NCBI GenBank assembly: GCA_004332195.1
Contig: SJBG01000001.1
Coordinates: forward strand, 186,001 to 250,000
Direction: 5' to 3'
DNA: 64,000 nt
Source: Desulfobulbaceae bacterium
GTDB lineage: Bacteria > Desulfobacterota > Desulfobulbia > Desulfobulbales > Desulfurivibrionaceae
Below, piece after piece: positions 1-9,941 of this stretch (position 1 is its first letter; each line of letters starts with the position of its first letter). Below the pieces are notes generated by a model. It saw nothing but the letters and a program-made list of their open reading frames with translations, did no database searches and was not told where the DNA came from. A program made the position numbers and the translations under genes.

Positions 1-579
1 GGAAGCAGCGAGGATCGGCGTTTGCTTGAAGATATCCGAGCCATCACCGACGCCAGTTTGTTGGGGGCGGGGTCTTTGCGGGCGGAGAATGCCGAGATGC
101 GGGGACCAGGTGGGTCTCTGCCGGTCGCCAGGATTCGAGCGTTGATTACGGCATCTGGACAACTGCCTTGGCGCGAGCGCAAAATTTTCCGACTCGGCCC
201 TCGTCCTCTGGTTTTTACCGCGGCTCATCGGGTTGCCGCCCTGGTCGAAGAGCTGGAGGAGCGGGCTGAAATTATCGGGTTGCCAGCCGACGGTCAGGCG
301 CTGGATCTCACTGCCGCCTGCCGATACCTGTCCCAACAACGGGGAGTAAAAAAACTGTTGCTTGAGGGTGGCGGGGGGTTAAATTATCAGGCCCTGCGCC
401 AGGGCATCGTCGATGAACTGCTGATTACCATCGCCCCCAAATTATCAGGAGATCGTCAAGCCGCCACGTTGTTGACTGGGGATGGCCCACTAGGGTCACC
501 TTTTCTTGGTCTGGAGCTCATGTCCTGCCGCCCAGCCGAGAACGGTGAGCTTTTCTGCCGCTACCGGGTCAGGAAATGA
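1..579 (+). CDS. RibD C-terminal (dihydrofolate-reductase-like) domain protein, 5' partial
   Basis: The frame is open from base 1, so the start lies outside the window; 192 residues are visible. The fold resembles the reductase half of RibD, which reduces the ribosylamino-pyrimidine in riboflavin synthesis using NADPH. Seen: an N-terminal segment like the family's 'DA.L.GaGT.R.D.P' (DASLLGAGSLRAENAEM), the phosphate-binding LLLEGGGGLNYQAL, and VDELLITIAPKLSG near the end. Whether a deaminase domain precedes it cannot be seen, so it may be full RibD or a stand-alone reductase-like protein. The next gene begins about 70 bp downstream on the same strand. Confidence 0.75.
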   Translation, partial: GSSEDRRLLEDIRAITDASLLGAGSLRAENAEMRGPGGSLPVARIRALITASGQLPWRERKIFRLGPRPLVFTAAHRVAALVEELEERAEIIGLPADGQALDLTAACRYLSQQRGVKKLLLEGGGGLNYQALRQGIVDELLITIAPKLSGDRQAATLLTGDGPLGSPFLGLELMSCRPAENGELFCRYRVRK

Positions 580-648
580 TGATGTTCTTGTTAGGAAGCC
601 CTAAGTAACCAGGCTTTGACCTGAGTGAGTCCTAAGGAGAAACCTAAT

Positions 649-1392
649 ATGCATCGACAGGAACTTGCCGTTATGTTCTCCGGTGGCACCGATTCCCTGG
701 CCGTCTACGCCCTGGCCGCCGTTGGTCGTCACCCGGATTTGCCCCGACCAACCATGATTCACCTGTTGCACATGCTTAACGGGATGAGCCGCTTGCACGA
801 ATTTCCCCGACAACGTTTTAACGTTGCCCAGGAAATTCTTGCCACCAAGAGCAGTTCGTCGGAACAACTGCCCGCAACCGTGATGGTGGAACTGGATATG
901 GGTCGTCTCTTCCAGGGCCTCTGGCTTGATCGTTTCGAAGAGCTGATGCCGCGCTATCACGGCAAAAACCTGGTGTGTGTGGCCTGCAAGCTGGCCATGC
1001 ACACCAAGGCGATCATCTACTGTGTCGAGCATTTGGTGCCGGTGCTAGCCACCGGTTACGCCCGTAGGCAGGAGTATTATCCCGAACAAAACCCCACCTT
1101 TATGGATCGGATTGCCGCCTTTTCCGAACACTTCGGGATTCGCACCATCTTTCCGGTTTTTGATCAGTTCGATGACGCGCAGATTACCCGTCACGTTTTA
1201 GAAGACTTCGGCTTGCCCTCCACCGGCGGCGGCGAACGCAAGTGCCTTTTTTGTCAGACCCTGACCACCGCCGGCGCCGCCGAAATCGGTCAATATCTTG
1301 ACGACATGATTCCCCGGGCCGGGGAATACATCGAACATAAACTTCACGGTCGAGTGCGGGAAGCGGCCCAGATCTTTCCTCCGGGCCGTTGA
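649..1392 (+). CDS. PP-loop ATPase-family protein with two CxxC motifs
   Basis: 247 residues. The N-terminus carries a PP-loop, [13 protein letters not shown], the ATP-pyrophosphatase signature shared by tRNA-modifying and 7-deazaguanine enzymes, which adenylate a substrate. Two cysteine pairs, CVAC near residue 112 and CLFC near residue 203, could bind a metal or Fe-S cluster or hold sulfur. I chose ATG 649 because AAGGAG lies 9 bp upstream; a GTG at 625 is also in frame. The PP-loop is SGGTDS rather than the SGGLDS usual in QueC, so I do not call it QueC although queE and queD lie 4 kb away. The stop nearly abuts mdh. The exact substrate is unknown. Confidence 0.7.
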   Translation: MHRQELAVMFSGGTDSLAVYALAAVGRHPDLPRPTMIHLLHMLNGMSRLHEFPRQRFNVAQEILATKSSSSEQLPATVMVELDMGRLFQGLWLDRFEELMPRYHGKNLVCVACKLAMHTKAIIYCVEHLVPVLATGYARRQEYYPEQNPTFMDRIAAFSEHFGIRTIFPVFDQFDDAQITRHVLEDFGLPSTGGGERKCLFCQTLTTAGAAEIGQYLDDMIPRAGEYIEHKLHGRVREAAQIFPPGR

Positions 1393-1406
1393 GGATCTCA
1401 AAAAAA

Positions 1407-2339
1407 ATGAAACGACCAAAAATTACCATTATCGGCGCGGGCAACGTTGGGGCCACCGCCGCTCATTGGGCCTTGAGCCGTAACCTTGGCGACGTGGTAC
1501 TGCTGGATGTGATGGCAGGCATTCCCCAGGGCAAGGCTTTGGATCTGCTGCAGGCCGGGCCGGTGGACGGCTTTTGTTGGCGGGTGGTTGGCAGCAATGA
1601 TTATCGTGATTCGGTGGACTCCGATGTGGTGATTATCACCGCTGGTCTGGCCCGCAAGCCCGGGATGAGTCGAGATGATTTGTTGGCCAAAAACGTCGAA
1701 ATCGTCAAAAGTTGCGCTGAACAGACAGCCCGTTTTTCCCCCAACGCGGTTCTTATCGTAGTGACCAACCCCATTGATGCCATGGTGTATACTGCTTACC
1801 GAATTTCCGGTTTTCCCCGCCAACGGGTACTCGGCATGGCCGGGGTCCTGGATTCGGCCCGTTACCGGACCTTTCTGGCCGCGGCCTTGGGGGTAGCCCC
1901 CCGGGATGTCAACGCCATGGTGATGGGGATTCATGGTGATAATATGCTGCCTCTGGTTCGCCTGGCCAACGTGGCCGGGGTACCGGTCAGCGACCTGCTC
2001 GATGCCGAAACCTTGGCCGAAATTGTCCGCCGGACTCAGCATGGCGGAGCCGAGATCGTCAATCATCTTAAAAGCGGCAGTGCTTTTTATGCCCCGGGGC
2101 TGGCGGCGATTGAGATGGCCGAGGCGATCATCAACGACGGCAAGCGGGTGCTGCCCTGCGCCGTTTGGCTGGAGGGTGAGTTTGGAATCTCTGAATGTTT
2201 CCTGGGAGTACCGGTGGTGCTCGGCTCGGCCGGGGTGGAGCGGATCGTTGAGTTTTCTTTGACTGATGAGGAACGAGCGGCTTTAGGCGAATCGGAAAAA
2301 ATTGTGCGGGCCCAGATGCAGGCCACCGGCATTGGTTGA
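1407..2339 (+). CDS. mdh: Malate dehydrogenase (LDH-like type)
   Basis: 310 residues, the normal length for the LDH-like bacterial and archaeal malate dehydrogenases. It interconverts malate and oxaloacetate with NAD in the TCA cycle. Seen: the Rossmann motif [12 protein letters not shown] at the N-terminus, the mobile active-site loop with arginines ([14 protein letters not shown]), [10 protein letters not shown], and the catalytic histidine region [12 protein letters not shown] (most relatives have GGHGD). ATG 1407 is chosen because the family begins a few residues before GAGNVG; an upstream in-frame TTG at 1389 would add six residues. It starts 14 bp after the PP-loop gene and ends 11 bp before the CofD-like gene, so the three are probably cotranscribed. 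Confidence 0.93.
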   Translation: MKRPKITIIGAGNVGATAAHWALSRNLGDVVLLDVMAGIPQGKALDLLQAGPVDGFCWRVVGSNDYRDSVDSDVVIITAGLARKPGMSRDDLLAKNVEIVKSCAEQTARFSPNAVLIVVTNPIDAMVYTAYRISGFPRQRVLGMAGVLDSARYRTFLAAALGVAPRDVNAMVMGIHGDNMLPLVRLANVAGVPVSDLLDAETLAEIVRRTQHGGAEIVNHLKSGSAFYAPGLAAIEMAEAIINDGKRVLPCAVWLEGEFGISECFLGVPVVLGSAGVERIVEFSLTDEERAALGESEKIVRAQMQATGIG

Positions 2340-2350
2340 GACTGGTTGTA

Positions 2351-4750
2351 ATGTCTGAGCAATCGCTAATCAGTGAGCAACTGGCGCAACTGGCGGCCTC
2401 CTCCTGGCGGCCGCTCGATCATTTGCCCTACCAGGAAATCCCGGAGAAACTTTTAGCGTTGGCGCTTAACGGCTTGCCCGACGCGCCGCCCCAAGTAGTT
2501 TCCGGGCTGGCCGGGCTGGCCGCGACCTTGCGACAAGAGCCGTGTTCCGAGGTGCGGGTTGTGGTTTTGGGGGGCGGGACCGGCCTGTCAAATATCGTCG
2601 GGGGGGACAGTCGTCATCCCGCCTGGCCCACTGCTCCCTTTTCCGGACTAAAAAGCGTTTTTCCCCGACTTATTTCGGTGGTCTGCGTCACCGATGATGG
2701 CGGGTCCACCGGAGAACTGCTCAGGGATCTGCCCTTGCTGGCCGTTGGTGATCTGCGTCATGTGCTCCTTTCCTCGATTCGTCGGGACAAATTGCAGCAG
2801 CAGTATGAGTTGAGCGCGGCTGAAGCCCTAGCCACGACGGGGCTTTTGCACCGGCTTTTTAATTGCCGTTTTACGGGTTGTTTGCCGGCAAACGCGGTGG
2901 CAGTGCTGGAGCATTGCGGAGTGAAACTTACCGATTTACCGCCATTTATGGCGCGTTCGCTCTTTTGGTTGATTGATGAGATTTTCAGCAACCCACATTT
3001 GCAGCCATTGCGCAAGCGGAGTCACTGCCTGGGTAATCTGTTGCTGGTTGCGGCGATTTATCAGCAACCAGCTATGAAAATGGCAGAGATAGATGCCGCA
3101 TCGCCATTGCCACCACCACCGGCGGCGATTATGGGCGGACTGCGTTTTCTTGCTGACCTACTGGGGGCCTCGCCGGAGGCAGTACTACCCTGTACCACCA
3201 CGCCGGCCTCCCTCAAGGTGCTTTATGACAACGGAGTGCTGGTCAGCGGTGAGCTTAAATCGGCCCTGGCCCGACGCAATTGTCCGGTGAATCGGGTTTT
3301 TGTTGAATTTGCCGATTCCCCCGAAATTCCTTCCGAGGTTTTTGCCGCCATTGCTGAGGCTGACATCATTTTGTTTGCCCCCGGCAGTCTTTTTACCAGC
3401 CTTATTCCCATTTTACGGGTTCCTGGTCTGGCGGCGGCCTTGCGGCAAAACAATAAAGCCCTTAAGTTACTGCTGGCCAATCTCTGGGTTCAGGCCGGTG
3501 AAACCGACCTGGTAACTGGAGAGTGGGAGCGCCGCTATCATGTTTCCGATTTGTTGCGGGCTTACAGACGCAATATTCCCGGCGGGATCGCCGGGCTGTT
3601 TGAGCAGGTACTGGTAGTAGGAATGCGGGAGATTCCCGGCAGTATCCTCCAGAGTTATGCCCTTGAAAACAAGGTGCCGATTTATCTCGACCGGAAACTG
3701 GTGCGAGAATTGGGACTGACCCCTCTGGAAGCCGCGATCTCTTCCCAGTATGACTTGGCTGGCGAGCGGGTGGTGCAGCATGATCCGGAGGCGGTGGCCG
3801 TGGCCGTCCGCACCTTGTGGGCCTCGCGCTTTCAATCGTTTCAGTCGCCGCCATCACCGCCTCAGCGATCGCTCTTGCCGCCATCACCTTCCTTGGCCTC
3901 AAGATCGCGTCAGTCTCAATCGTTGCGCCAAGCCTCAAGGTCGCGGCAAGCTCAGTCGTTTCATCAGCCACAATCGTTGCCGCGAACGCAACCGCTAACT
4001 AATCCCCTAATCAACCCCCGTCGCCAGACTTTGAATGCCCGTTACCGACAATTCAGGCAACGATTGGCCCAACTGGATTTCCAGGCTGATTGGTTACCAT
4101 TTTTAACCGAAATTTTCTGGTGGCATCGGGATATCCTGTGGGAGCATCTTGATCAGGTGGCCGGTATGCAACTGGTGGCGGTCAATGACTGGCGCCGTTG
4201 TCAGGAGTGGGATAATGTTTTTTCTTTTTATGATCCCGTCGACCGGATGATCAAGGTTCGGGCCGATATCGCCCCCGGTCATCACCTTTTTGAGGTGGCC
4301 TTTCTCGTGGCCTTGGGTCAATCCTTGTTGGGTAATTATGCCGCCGCCAAAGCCAAGGTGCCGGTCCAGTGGTCGGGCGGAGAGGAGATCGGCTATATCT
4401 TTTCCCTGACCATGCGCCCAGCCGCTGATCGGCGCTCATTTTTCAGCGCCGAAGAGTTGGAGTCCTACCTCGAACTGGCCCGGATGAGGCAAGCGCGCTT
4501 AAACCCTCTGCTTTTCACTCGAGTGATCAACGGTCGGGAAGGTTTCACCCCGCCGGGCCTGCTTTTTGGTCTTATTTACGCTTGGTATTTAGATAACCGC
4601 TTCGTCCCCAGCATCGAGTACAAGATTTCCATCACCAAGGCCCAGCCTTCAGATCTGGTTCCCGAACAGACCCGCATTACTCAGCGTTGTCAGGGCCTGA
4701 TTAACTTTTTTCGCCAAAGGGTTTTTCGTAGTCATCCCCAGACTTCTTAA
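2351..4750 (+). CDS. CofD/YvcK-like protein with an extra C-terminal domain ('GAK system' CofD-like)
   Basis: 799 residues, about twice a YvcK or CofD protein. Residues about 65-480 hold the CofD/YvcK fold: VVVLGGGTGLSNIVGG, then CVTDDGGSTGELLRDLP and GDLRHVLLS, the nucleotide and substrate loops of this family, and FAPGSLFTSLIPIL. Residues about 493-556 are a low-complexity linker rich in Ser, Gln, Arg and Pro built from short DNA repeats. Residues about 557-799 form a separate domain I do not recognise (WWHRDILWEHLDQVAGMQL). YvcK-like proteins act in cell-wall and carbon control, CofD in F420 synthesis; neither role is shown here. The stop codon TAA is part of a TTAA directly abutting repeat R1-A. 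ATG 2351 is used; TTG 2336 is an alternative. Confidence 0.75.
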   Translation: MSEQSLISEQLAQLAASSWRPLDHLPYQEIPEKLLALALNGLPDAPPQVVSGLAGLAATLRQEPCSEVRVVVLGGGTGLSNIVGGDSRHPAWPTAPFSGLKSVFPRLISVVCVTDDGGSTGELLRDLPLLAVGDLRHVLLSSIRRDKLQQQYELSAAEALATTGLLHRLFNCRFTGCLPANAVAVLEHCGVKLTDLPPFMARSLFWLIDEIFSNPHLQPLRKRSHCLGNLLLVAAIYQQPAMKMAEIDAASPLPPPPAAIMGGLRFLADLLGASPEAVLPCTTTPASLKVLYDNGVLVSGELKSALARRNCPVNRVFVEFADSPEIPSEVFAAIAEADIILFAPGSLFTSLIPILRVPGLAAALRQNNKALKLLLANLWVQAGETDLVTGEWERRYHVSDLLRAYRRNIPGGIAGLFEQVLVVGMREIPGSILQSYALENKVPIYLDRKLVRELGLTPLEAAISSQYDLAGERVVQHDPEAVAVAVRTLWASRFQSFQSPPSPPQRSLLPPSPSLASRSRQSQSLRQASRSRQAQSFHQPQSLPRTQPLTNPLINPRRQTLNARYRQFRQRLAQLDFQADWLPFLTEIFWWHRDILWEHLDQVAGMQLVAVNDWRRCQEWDNVFSFYDPVDRMIKVRADIAPGHHLFEVAFLVALGQSLLGNYAAAKAKVPVQWSGGEEIGYIFSLTMRPAADRRSFFSAEELESYLELARMRQARLNPLLFTRVINGREGFTPPGLLFGLIYAWYLDNRFVPSIEYKISITKAQPSDLVPEQTRITQRCQGLINFFRQRVFRSHPQTS

Positions 4751-4890
4751 GGCTACCTTGAAAAATTAGCTATTTTGTTCGAGCTCAAGACATGCGAAAA
4801 AATTACCGCAGGCATATGGTTGATATTCCGAGGATAATTTTTTGAGTATAACGCAGAAATCGCGCGAGAGAGCAATTTTTCAAGGTGGCC
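4751..4890 (+). repeat. Repeat R1, copy A (MITE-like)
   Basis: 140 bp bounded by imperfect 17-bp inverted ends, GGCTACCTTGAAAAATT and AATTTTTCAAGGTGGCC. It has the same interior as the five other copies in this window. The left flank is TTAA, which also supplies the stop of the preceding gene; the right flank (AGTG) does not match, so a target duplication is not intact here. Confidence 0.9.
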
Positions 4891-4937
4891 AGTGTCTGGC
4901 TTGAAATAAATTTTATAGTGATTAGGTTTTAGCCGCT

Positions 4938-5069
4938 ATGCGCCAGCTCGACGCGATCAAACATTCGGGCCCAAATCGGAGTCAACACTTTAAGTTGTGT
5001 AACGACGCGGTGTTGAAGCAAGGTGAAACCGGCTGGGCGATTGAAGGCGATCCCACTGAGGGCGCGTTA
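4938..5069 (+). pseudogene. Remnant of a cation-transporting P-type ATPase (N-domain fragment)
   Basis: A short frame whose translation contains CNDAVL and, 15 residues on, GDPTEGAL. This pair, with this spacing, is diagnostic of the nucleotide-binding domain of Ca2+/H+/K+-type P-type ATPases. The similarity ends after GDPTEGAL and nothing of the phosphorylation site, actuator or membrane segments is present nearby, so this is a decayed scrap about 45 codons long. It lies between repeat R1-A and queE, in a patch that has clearly been rearranged. Confidence 0.6.
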
Positions 5070-5107
5070 AATGAGTTCGAAAACCATAAAAAAAATCGCA
5101 TAAAAGT

Positions 5108-5764
5108 TCAGCGGCCCCGTCGGTTTTGGGGCCAGAGCAGGGTGTGAAGCTGGAGTTGGAGTCGGACTGGCAGGGCATCGGCCAAAAGCCAGGCGGCAAG
5201 CTCTGCCGGGTTGAGACGGCCGGTGGCCGGGGAGAAGATGAGGTGGTTACGATTGGCCAGTTGTTGACGGCTGATAATCTCGCCGGCCCAATCGTAATCG
5301 GCCCGATTGCTTAAAACAAACTTGATTTCATCTCGACTGGTTAATCGGCGGAAATTTTCCCAGTCCAGGTGGTGGGCCATGCCGCTGGCGGGGCATTTGA
5401 CATCCATGATGCAGTGAACGGCGGGCGGCAGCCGGGCCAGCGAAACACTACCGTTGGTTTCCAGTAAAACTCGGCGGCCGCGGGCCAGCAGTTTGTCGAT
5501 CAGAAGATAAACCCCTTCCTGCAACAAGGGCTCCCCGCCGGTGATTTCCACTCGTTCCACGGCGGGCCAGCGGTCGATGGCGGCCAGCACTTCGCTTAGT
5601 CGCCGCGCGATCCCGGGCTTTTCGTAGGTATAAGAGGCGTCGCAATAGGAACAGCGCAAGTTGCAGCCGGCCAGGCGGACAAAAACGCAAGGGTACCCGG
5701 CATGGCTGGATTCCCCCTGAATGCTGTAAAATAATTCGGAAACCAGCAGGCTGTTGGATTCCAT
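5108..5764 (-). CDS. queE: 7-carboxy-7-deazaguanine synthase (radical SAM)
   Basis: 218 residues. QueE rearranges 6-carboxytetrahydropterin, the QueD product, to 7-carboxy-7-deazaguanine in queuosine synthesis. Seen: the substrate motif FYSIQGESSHAGYPCVFVR, the cluster-binding CNLRCSYC (CX3CX2C) and the SAM-binding ITGGEPLLQ. I start at ATG 5764, giving MESNSLLVSELFYSIQGES as in relatives; an in-frame TTG at 5806 would add 14 unlike residues. The 5' side holds a fragment of repeat R3 and repeat R1-B, which separate it from queD, so joint transcription with queD depends on read-through of these repeats. Confidence 0.92.
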   Translation of the reverse strand: MESNSLLVSELFYSIQGESSHAGYPCVFVRLAGCNLRCSYCDASYTYEKPGIARRLSEVLAAIDRWPAVERVEITGGEPLLQEGVYLLIDKLLARGRRVLLETNGSVSLARLPPAVHCIMDVKCPASGMAHHLDWENFRRLTSRDEIKFVLSNRADYDWAGEIISRQQLANRNHLIFSPATGRLNPAELAAWLLADALPVRLQLQLHTLLWPQNRRGR

Positions 5765-5822
5765 CGTTGCTAAACTCTCGGAAAAATCTTCAAAGTCCGC
5801 CCCCAAGCTCTGCTATCTCAAC

Positions 5823-5854
5823 ATTACGACATCTCAGCCTTGACACGACACTAG
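5823..5854. repeat. Truncated end of repeat R3
   Basis: 32 bp matching one end of the R3 element at 25961-26126, including the terminal sequence CTCAGCCTTGACACGAC and the flanking CTAG. The rest of R3 is absent. It sits between queE and repeat R1-B. Confidence 0.8.
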
Positions 5855-5866
5855 CGATTATCAGTA

Positions 5867-6039
5867 GGCCACCTTGAAAAATTGCTCTTTCGCCCGATTT
5901 CTGCGTTATGCTCAAAAAATTATCCTCGGAATATCAACCATATGCCTGCGGTAATAAGTTCCCTTGTTGACCGGCATCGGTCAACCATTTTTTTTACGTG
6001 CCGTAAATTCGAACAAAATAGCAATTTTTCAAGGTAGCC
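5867..6039 (-). repeat. Repeat R1, copy B, with an internal 32-bp insert
   Basis: Reverse orientation relative to copy A. The ends are GGCCACCTTGAAAAATT and AATTTTTCAAGGTAGCC. Flanks are AGTA and GGTA, a 3 of 4 match. It is 173 bp rather than about 141 because of an extra segment at 5956-5987 containing a perfect 8-bp hairpin (GTTGACCG, loop GCAT, CGGTCAAC). It lies between queE and queD. Confidence 0.88.
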
Positions 6040-6044
6040 GGTAG

Positions 6045-6419
6045 TTAGTCAGTCTCGGAATAGCTGACCCCGCAGGCGTCGGTTTCCCAAACAGTTACTT
6101 GGTGTGGTCGATAACGTTCGGTGACCAGGCTTTTTTTTAGTTCCTGAAAGATATGGCGGGCAATGTTTTCCGATGAGGGGTTGACCTGCTTGAATGCCGG
6201 CAGCTCGTTGAGGTCGCAATGATCAAGATCGTCGATGATCACTTTGAGGGCCGCCTTGAGTTCGCGGAAATCCAGGCCCATTCCTAGCTGATTCAACTCA
6301 TCGGCCCTGATACTGACCTTAATTTTCCAGTTATGGCCGTGAGGTTTTTCGCAATTGCCGGGATAGTCGCGCAGGTGGTGACCCGAAGAAAAGTGAGTGG
6401 TAGTGAATATCTCGAACAT
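6045..6419 (-). CDS. queD: 6-carboxy-5,6,7,8-tetrahydropterin synthase
   Basis: 124 residues, normal for QueD. It converts dihydroneopterin triphosphate to 6-carboxytetrahydropterin, the first committed step of the queuosine pathway. Seen: zinc-binding histidines in FSSGHHL and HGHNW, the catalytic cysteine in NCEKPHGHN, LDFRELK, the LDHCDLNELP segment and the substrate-anchoring glutamate in WETDACGVSY. ATG 6419 has AAGGAG 7 bp upstream. The stop lies 5 bp from repeat R1-B. The leader at 6420-6674 contains an imperfect inverted repeat but no recognisable preQ1 riboswitch. Confidence 0.94.
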   Translation of the reverse strand: MFEIFTTTHFSSGHHLRDYPGNCEKPHGHNWKIKVSIRADELNQLGMGLDFRELKAALKVIIDDLDHCDLNELPAFKQVNPSSENIARHIFQELKKSLVTERYRPHQVTVWETDACGVSYSETD

Positions 6420-6674
6420 TAATAACTCCTTTTATTTCTTGTCATTGGTAAGATGCAACCCGCAGGGGGGCGTCGCCCGAGATGAGTTGCCTTGGGGTTA
6501 CCTTGATCTCCGACGGCGCCTATCGACAAAGACCGCTTGCTTTGTGGCGGAATTTTGAATATGGATAGCAACTCGTCTTATACTTCATATCGTTGGCAAA
6601 TAACAGGGAAATAAGGCCCCCTGACCCTTTGCCCGAAGGGCAATATGCCCCCAACAAATAAGGAGCTGATTGAG

Positions 6675-8030
6675 ATGGCCGTTATCGCCCCCTTTCGCGC
6701 CGTGCGTTACAACCTGGAACAGATCAGTTCGATTGAAAATGTGCTTTCCCCCCCTTACGATATTATCGATGCTCAGACTCAGGCGGCCTTGTTTACCAAA
6801 AATCCTTACAATATGATTCGGCTGGACTTGAGCAAAAATGTAAAAGCCGCGGGGATGATCGCGGAGCGTTACGCCGGGGCGGCCGAGCTTTTCGCCCGCT
6901 GGCAAAACGATGGGATCTTATTGCGGGAAAAGCAGCCAGCCCTTTACCTCTACGATATTGATTATCTCCGCCCTGGTCAGGCTACAACCATTACCCGGCG
7001 TGGTTTACTGGCCCGGGTCCAACTGGCGGAATTCGCCGAGGGGATCGTCAAGCCCCACGAAAAGACTTTTTCCGGGGTAACCTCCGACCGCTTGCAGCTT
7101 TTGGCCGCCTGCCAGGCCCAGTTCAGCCCAATTTTTTCTATTTATTCGGACCCGCAAGCTGAGGTAATGCGGTTGCTGGAGCAGGCCCGAAGCGCAGGTC
7201 CTCTGTACAGTACCATCGATTACGATGGCTGCGAACATCGGCTTTGGGCGATGAGCGATACGACGGCGCTGGCGGCAGTTCAAGCTTATTTCCGCGACAA
7301 AGCCCTTTATATTGCCGATGGCCATCACCGTTACTCCACCGCTCTTCAGTACCAGGCTTTGGTCCGGGAGCGAGAAGGAGGTCGATTGCCGCCGAAAAGC
7401 TCGGCCAACTACACTATGATGTATCTGTGTGCCATGGAGGATCCTGGCTTAAGTGTCCTGCCCACCCATCGCTTGCTCCGTCTGCCTGGTCACAAGACGG
7501 TGGCCGATTTGCTGCCGGGGCTGGAGCAATATTTTGTAGTGGAGGAAGTTGTCGCCGGCAGCCGGGAAAGCCTGTTGATTGAAACTTTCGGTAAAATGAC
7601 GGAGGGGGGAGACGGCAACCAAAACACCCGTTTCGGCTTCTATCACCCCGGCGAAGATCGCTCCTTTTTATTAACCTTAAAAGATGGAATGATGGATCGG
7701 GAGGCCGCCCATCGGCCGACCGCCCTGCGTGATCTGGACGTGGTCGTACTCTCCGATTTGATCATCGACCGCCTGCCAAATCTTGATCAAACCCGCTGTG
7801 TTCAAGGGGATCTTATCGATTACTTCAGCGACCCCGATGAAGCCCTGGACGTGGCGGTCAAGGAGGCCCTGCGGGCAACGGCGTACACCCCGTTGCTCTT
7901 CCTAATGAACGCGACTTTAGTAGAGCAGGTCCGGCGGGTGGCCGATGAAAACCTGGTGATGCCCCATAAGTCCACCTTTTTCTATCCAAAAATCCTCACC
8001 GGCCTGGCCATTAACCCCCTGGTTGACTGA
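6675..8030 (+). CDS. DUF1015 family protein
   Basis: 451 residues, normal for DUF1015. Seen: the N-terminal MAVIAPFRAVRYN, LSPPYDIID, the conserved IVKPHEKTFSGVTSDRLQLL, and the signature IADGHHRYSTALQY near the middle. The biochemical function of most DUF1015 proteins is unsettled; archaeal serine kinase SerK is a distant relative, and in many bacteria the gene lies near serine or amino-acid genes. ATG 6675 is chosen because AAGGAG ends 9 bp upstream and the family begins there; an earlier ATG at 6645 is in frame. It is divergent from queD and convergent with leuB. Confidence 0.88.
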   Translation: MAVIAPFRAVRYNLEQISSIENVLSPPYDIIDAQTQAALFTKNPYNMIRLDLSKNVKAAGMIAERYAGAAELFARWQNDGILLREKQPALYLYDIDYLRPGQATTITRRGLLARVQLAEFAEGIVKPHEKTFSGVTSDRLQLLAACQAQFSPIFSIYSDPQAEVMRLLEQARSAGPLYSTIDYDGCEHRLWAMSDTTALAAVQAYFRDKALYIADGHHRYSTALQYQALVREREGGRLPPKSSANYTMMYLCAMEDPGLSVLPTHRLLRLPGHKTVADLLPGLEQYFVVEEVVAGSRESLLIETFGKMTEGGDGNQNTRFGFYHPGEDRSFLLTLKDGMMDREAAHRPTALRDLDVVVLSDLIIDRLPNLDQTRCVQGDLIDYFSDPDEALDVAVKEALRATAYTPLLFLMNATLVEQVRRVADENLVMPHKSTFFYPKILTGLAINPLVD

Positions 8031-8078
8031 TACGACCCCAAATTTTGCTATATTTAATAGCTCTGGCAAGAGAGAAGT

Positions 8079-8167
8079 GGTTAAACCTCCAGCATCCAAT
8101 CAACGTAGAATCGCAGGTTGGATTGAATATACGTCAATTCGTTAACTGGATGCTGGAGGCTTGAACC
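8079..8167. terminator. Long inverted repeat between convergent genes
   Basis: Arms at 8079-8098 and 8147-8167 share CCTCCAGCATCCA and its exact complement, extended by GGTT/AACC at the outer ends, with a 48-bp interior. It lies between the stops of the DUF1015 gene and leuB, so it may terminate both, although it lacks a clear T-run and could instead be a small palindromic repeat. Confidence 0.5.
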
Positions 8168-8181
8168 CGAGTATGCTTGCG

Positions 8182-9261
<1,080 letters not shown>

Positions 9262-9521
9262 TCAACTCCTTTAATGACTAACGGCAAAAAATTTCATTTG
9301 AATTCCTTTAGCCCAAGATGTTATACTGCGGGTGTGCTTACGCTAACATACCGGATTGGTGCCGACTTGTTCAAGCAGCTTGTGGGTTCAGGGCCGGAAA
9401 GAGCGGAATGATTAAAATGATTAATTTGATTTTTTATCATTTTTGTGAGATAAGTGTCCTATCAGACATTGATCTGGGTGATTAGTAGACTTTAATTTCA
9501 ACAAGTAAGGAGGTATGGGTG

Positions 9522-9860
9522 ATGAAAAAAGTTACAGCGGTTACCGCGATGGTTTGCGGGATTTTTCTGTTTTTAGCTACTGGTTGCGCCACCACTAGGT
9601 ATGTCGGTGAACGGGTGGGCTTGCTTGAAACCCGAATCAATGCGATTGAGTTACGCTTGGATGCGATGGAATCTCAGCTCAATAGCCTGAGTGGCGACGT
9701 TAGCACGATGCAAGGGGAGTTGCGGGATGTTCGCGGTATGACTCAGGATGCCCGGGATGCCGCAGCCCAATCGGCAGCGGCGGCCAATGCCGCGGCAGCT
9801 CGGGCGGAGGCAGCTGCGGATCGAGTACAAAAGATTTTTGAACTTAAGCAGCGAAAATAG
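9522..9860 (+). CDS. Small coiled-coil lipoprotein
   Basis: 112 residues. A short basic start, a hydrophobic stretch and the lipobox LATGC with Cys22 indicate a lipoprotein signal. The mature part is heptad-patterned (LLETRINAIELRLDAMESQL) and then alanine-rich, like Lpp-type envelope lipoproteins, but I cannot assign a family. ATG 9522 has a strong AAGGAGG 8 bp upstream. The 260-bp AT-rich region before it is shared with divergent leuB and probably holds both promoters. Confidence 0.8.
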   Translation: MKKVTAVTAMVCGIFLFLATGCATTRYVGERVGLLETRINAIELRLDAMESQLNSLSGDVSTMQGELRDVRGMTQDARDAAAQSAAAANAAAARAEAAADRVQKIFELKQRK

Positions 9861-9941
9861 GTGAGTTTAGCTGCATGGACGAGATGGAGGGGGTGTAAAT
9901 GTTTTGCGTAAGCGACCATAGATCCCCACCGCGGGCGGTGA

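Noticed and set aside
649-1392. QueC for the queuosine pathway
   Set aside because: The PP-loop is SGGTDS and the cysteine layout differs from the QueC zinc site, so only the superfamily is claimed.
6420-6674. Possible preQ1 riboswitch before queD
   Set aside because: There is an imperfect inverted repeat, but no C-rich loop plus A-rich tail of preQ1-I nor a recognisable type II or III layout.
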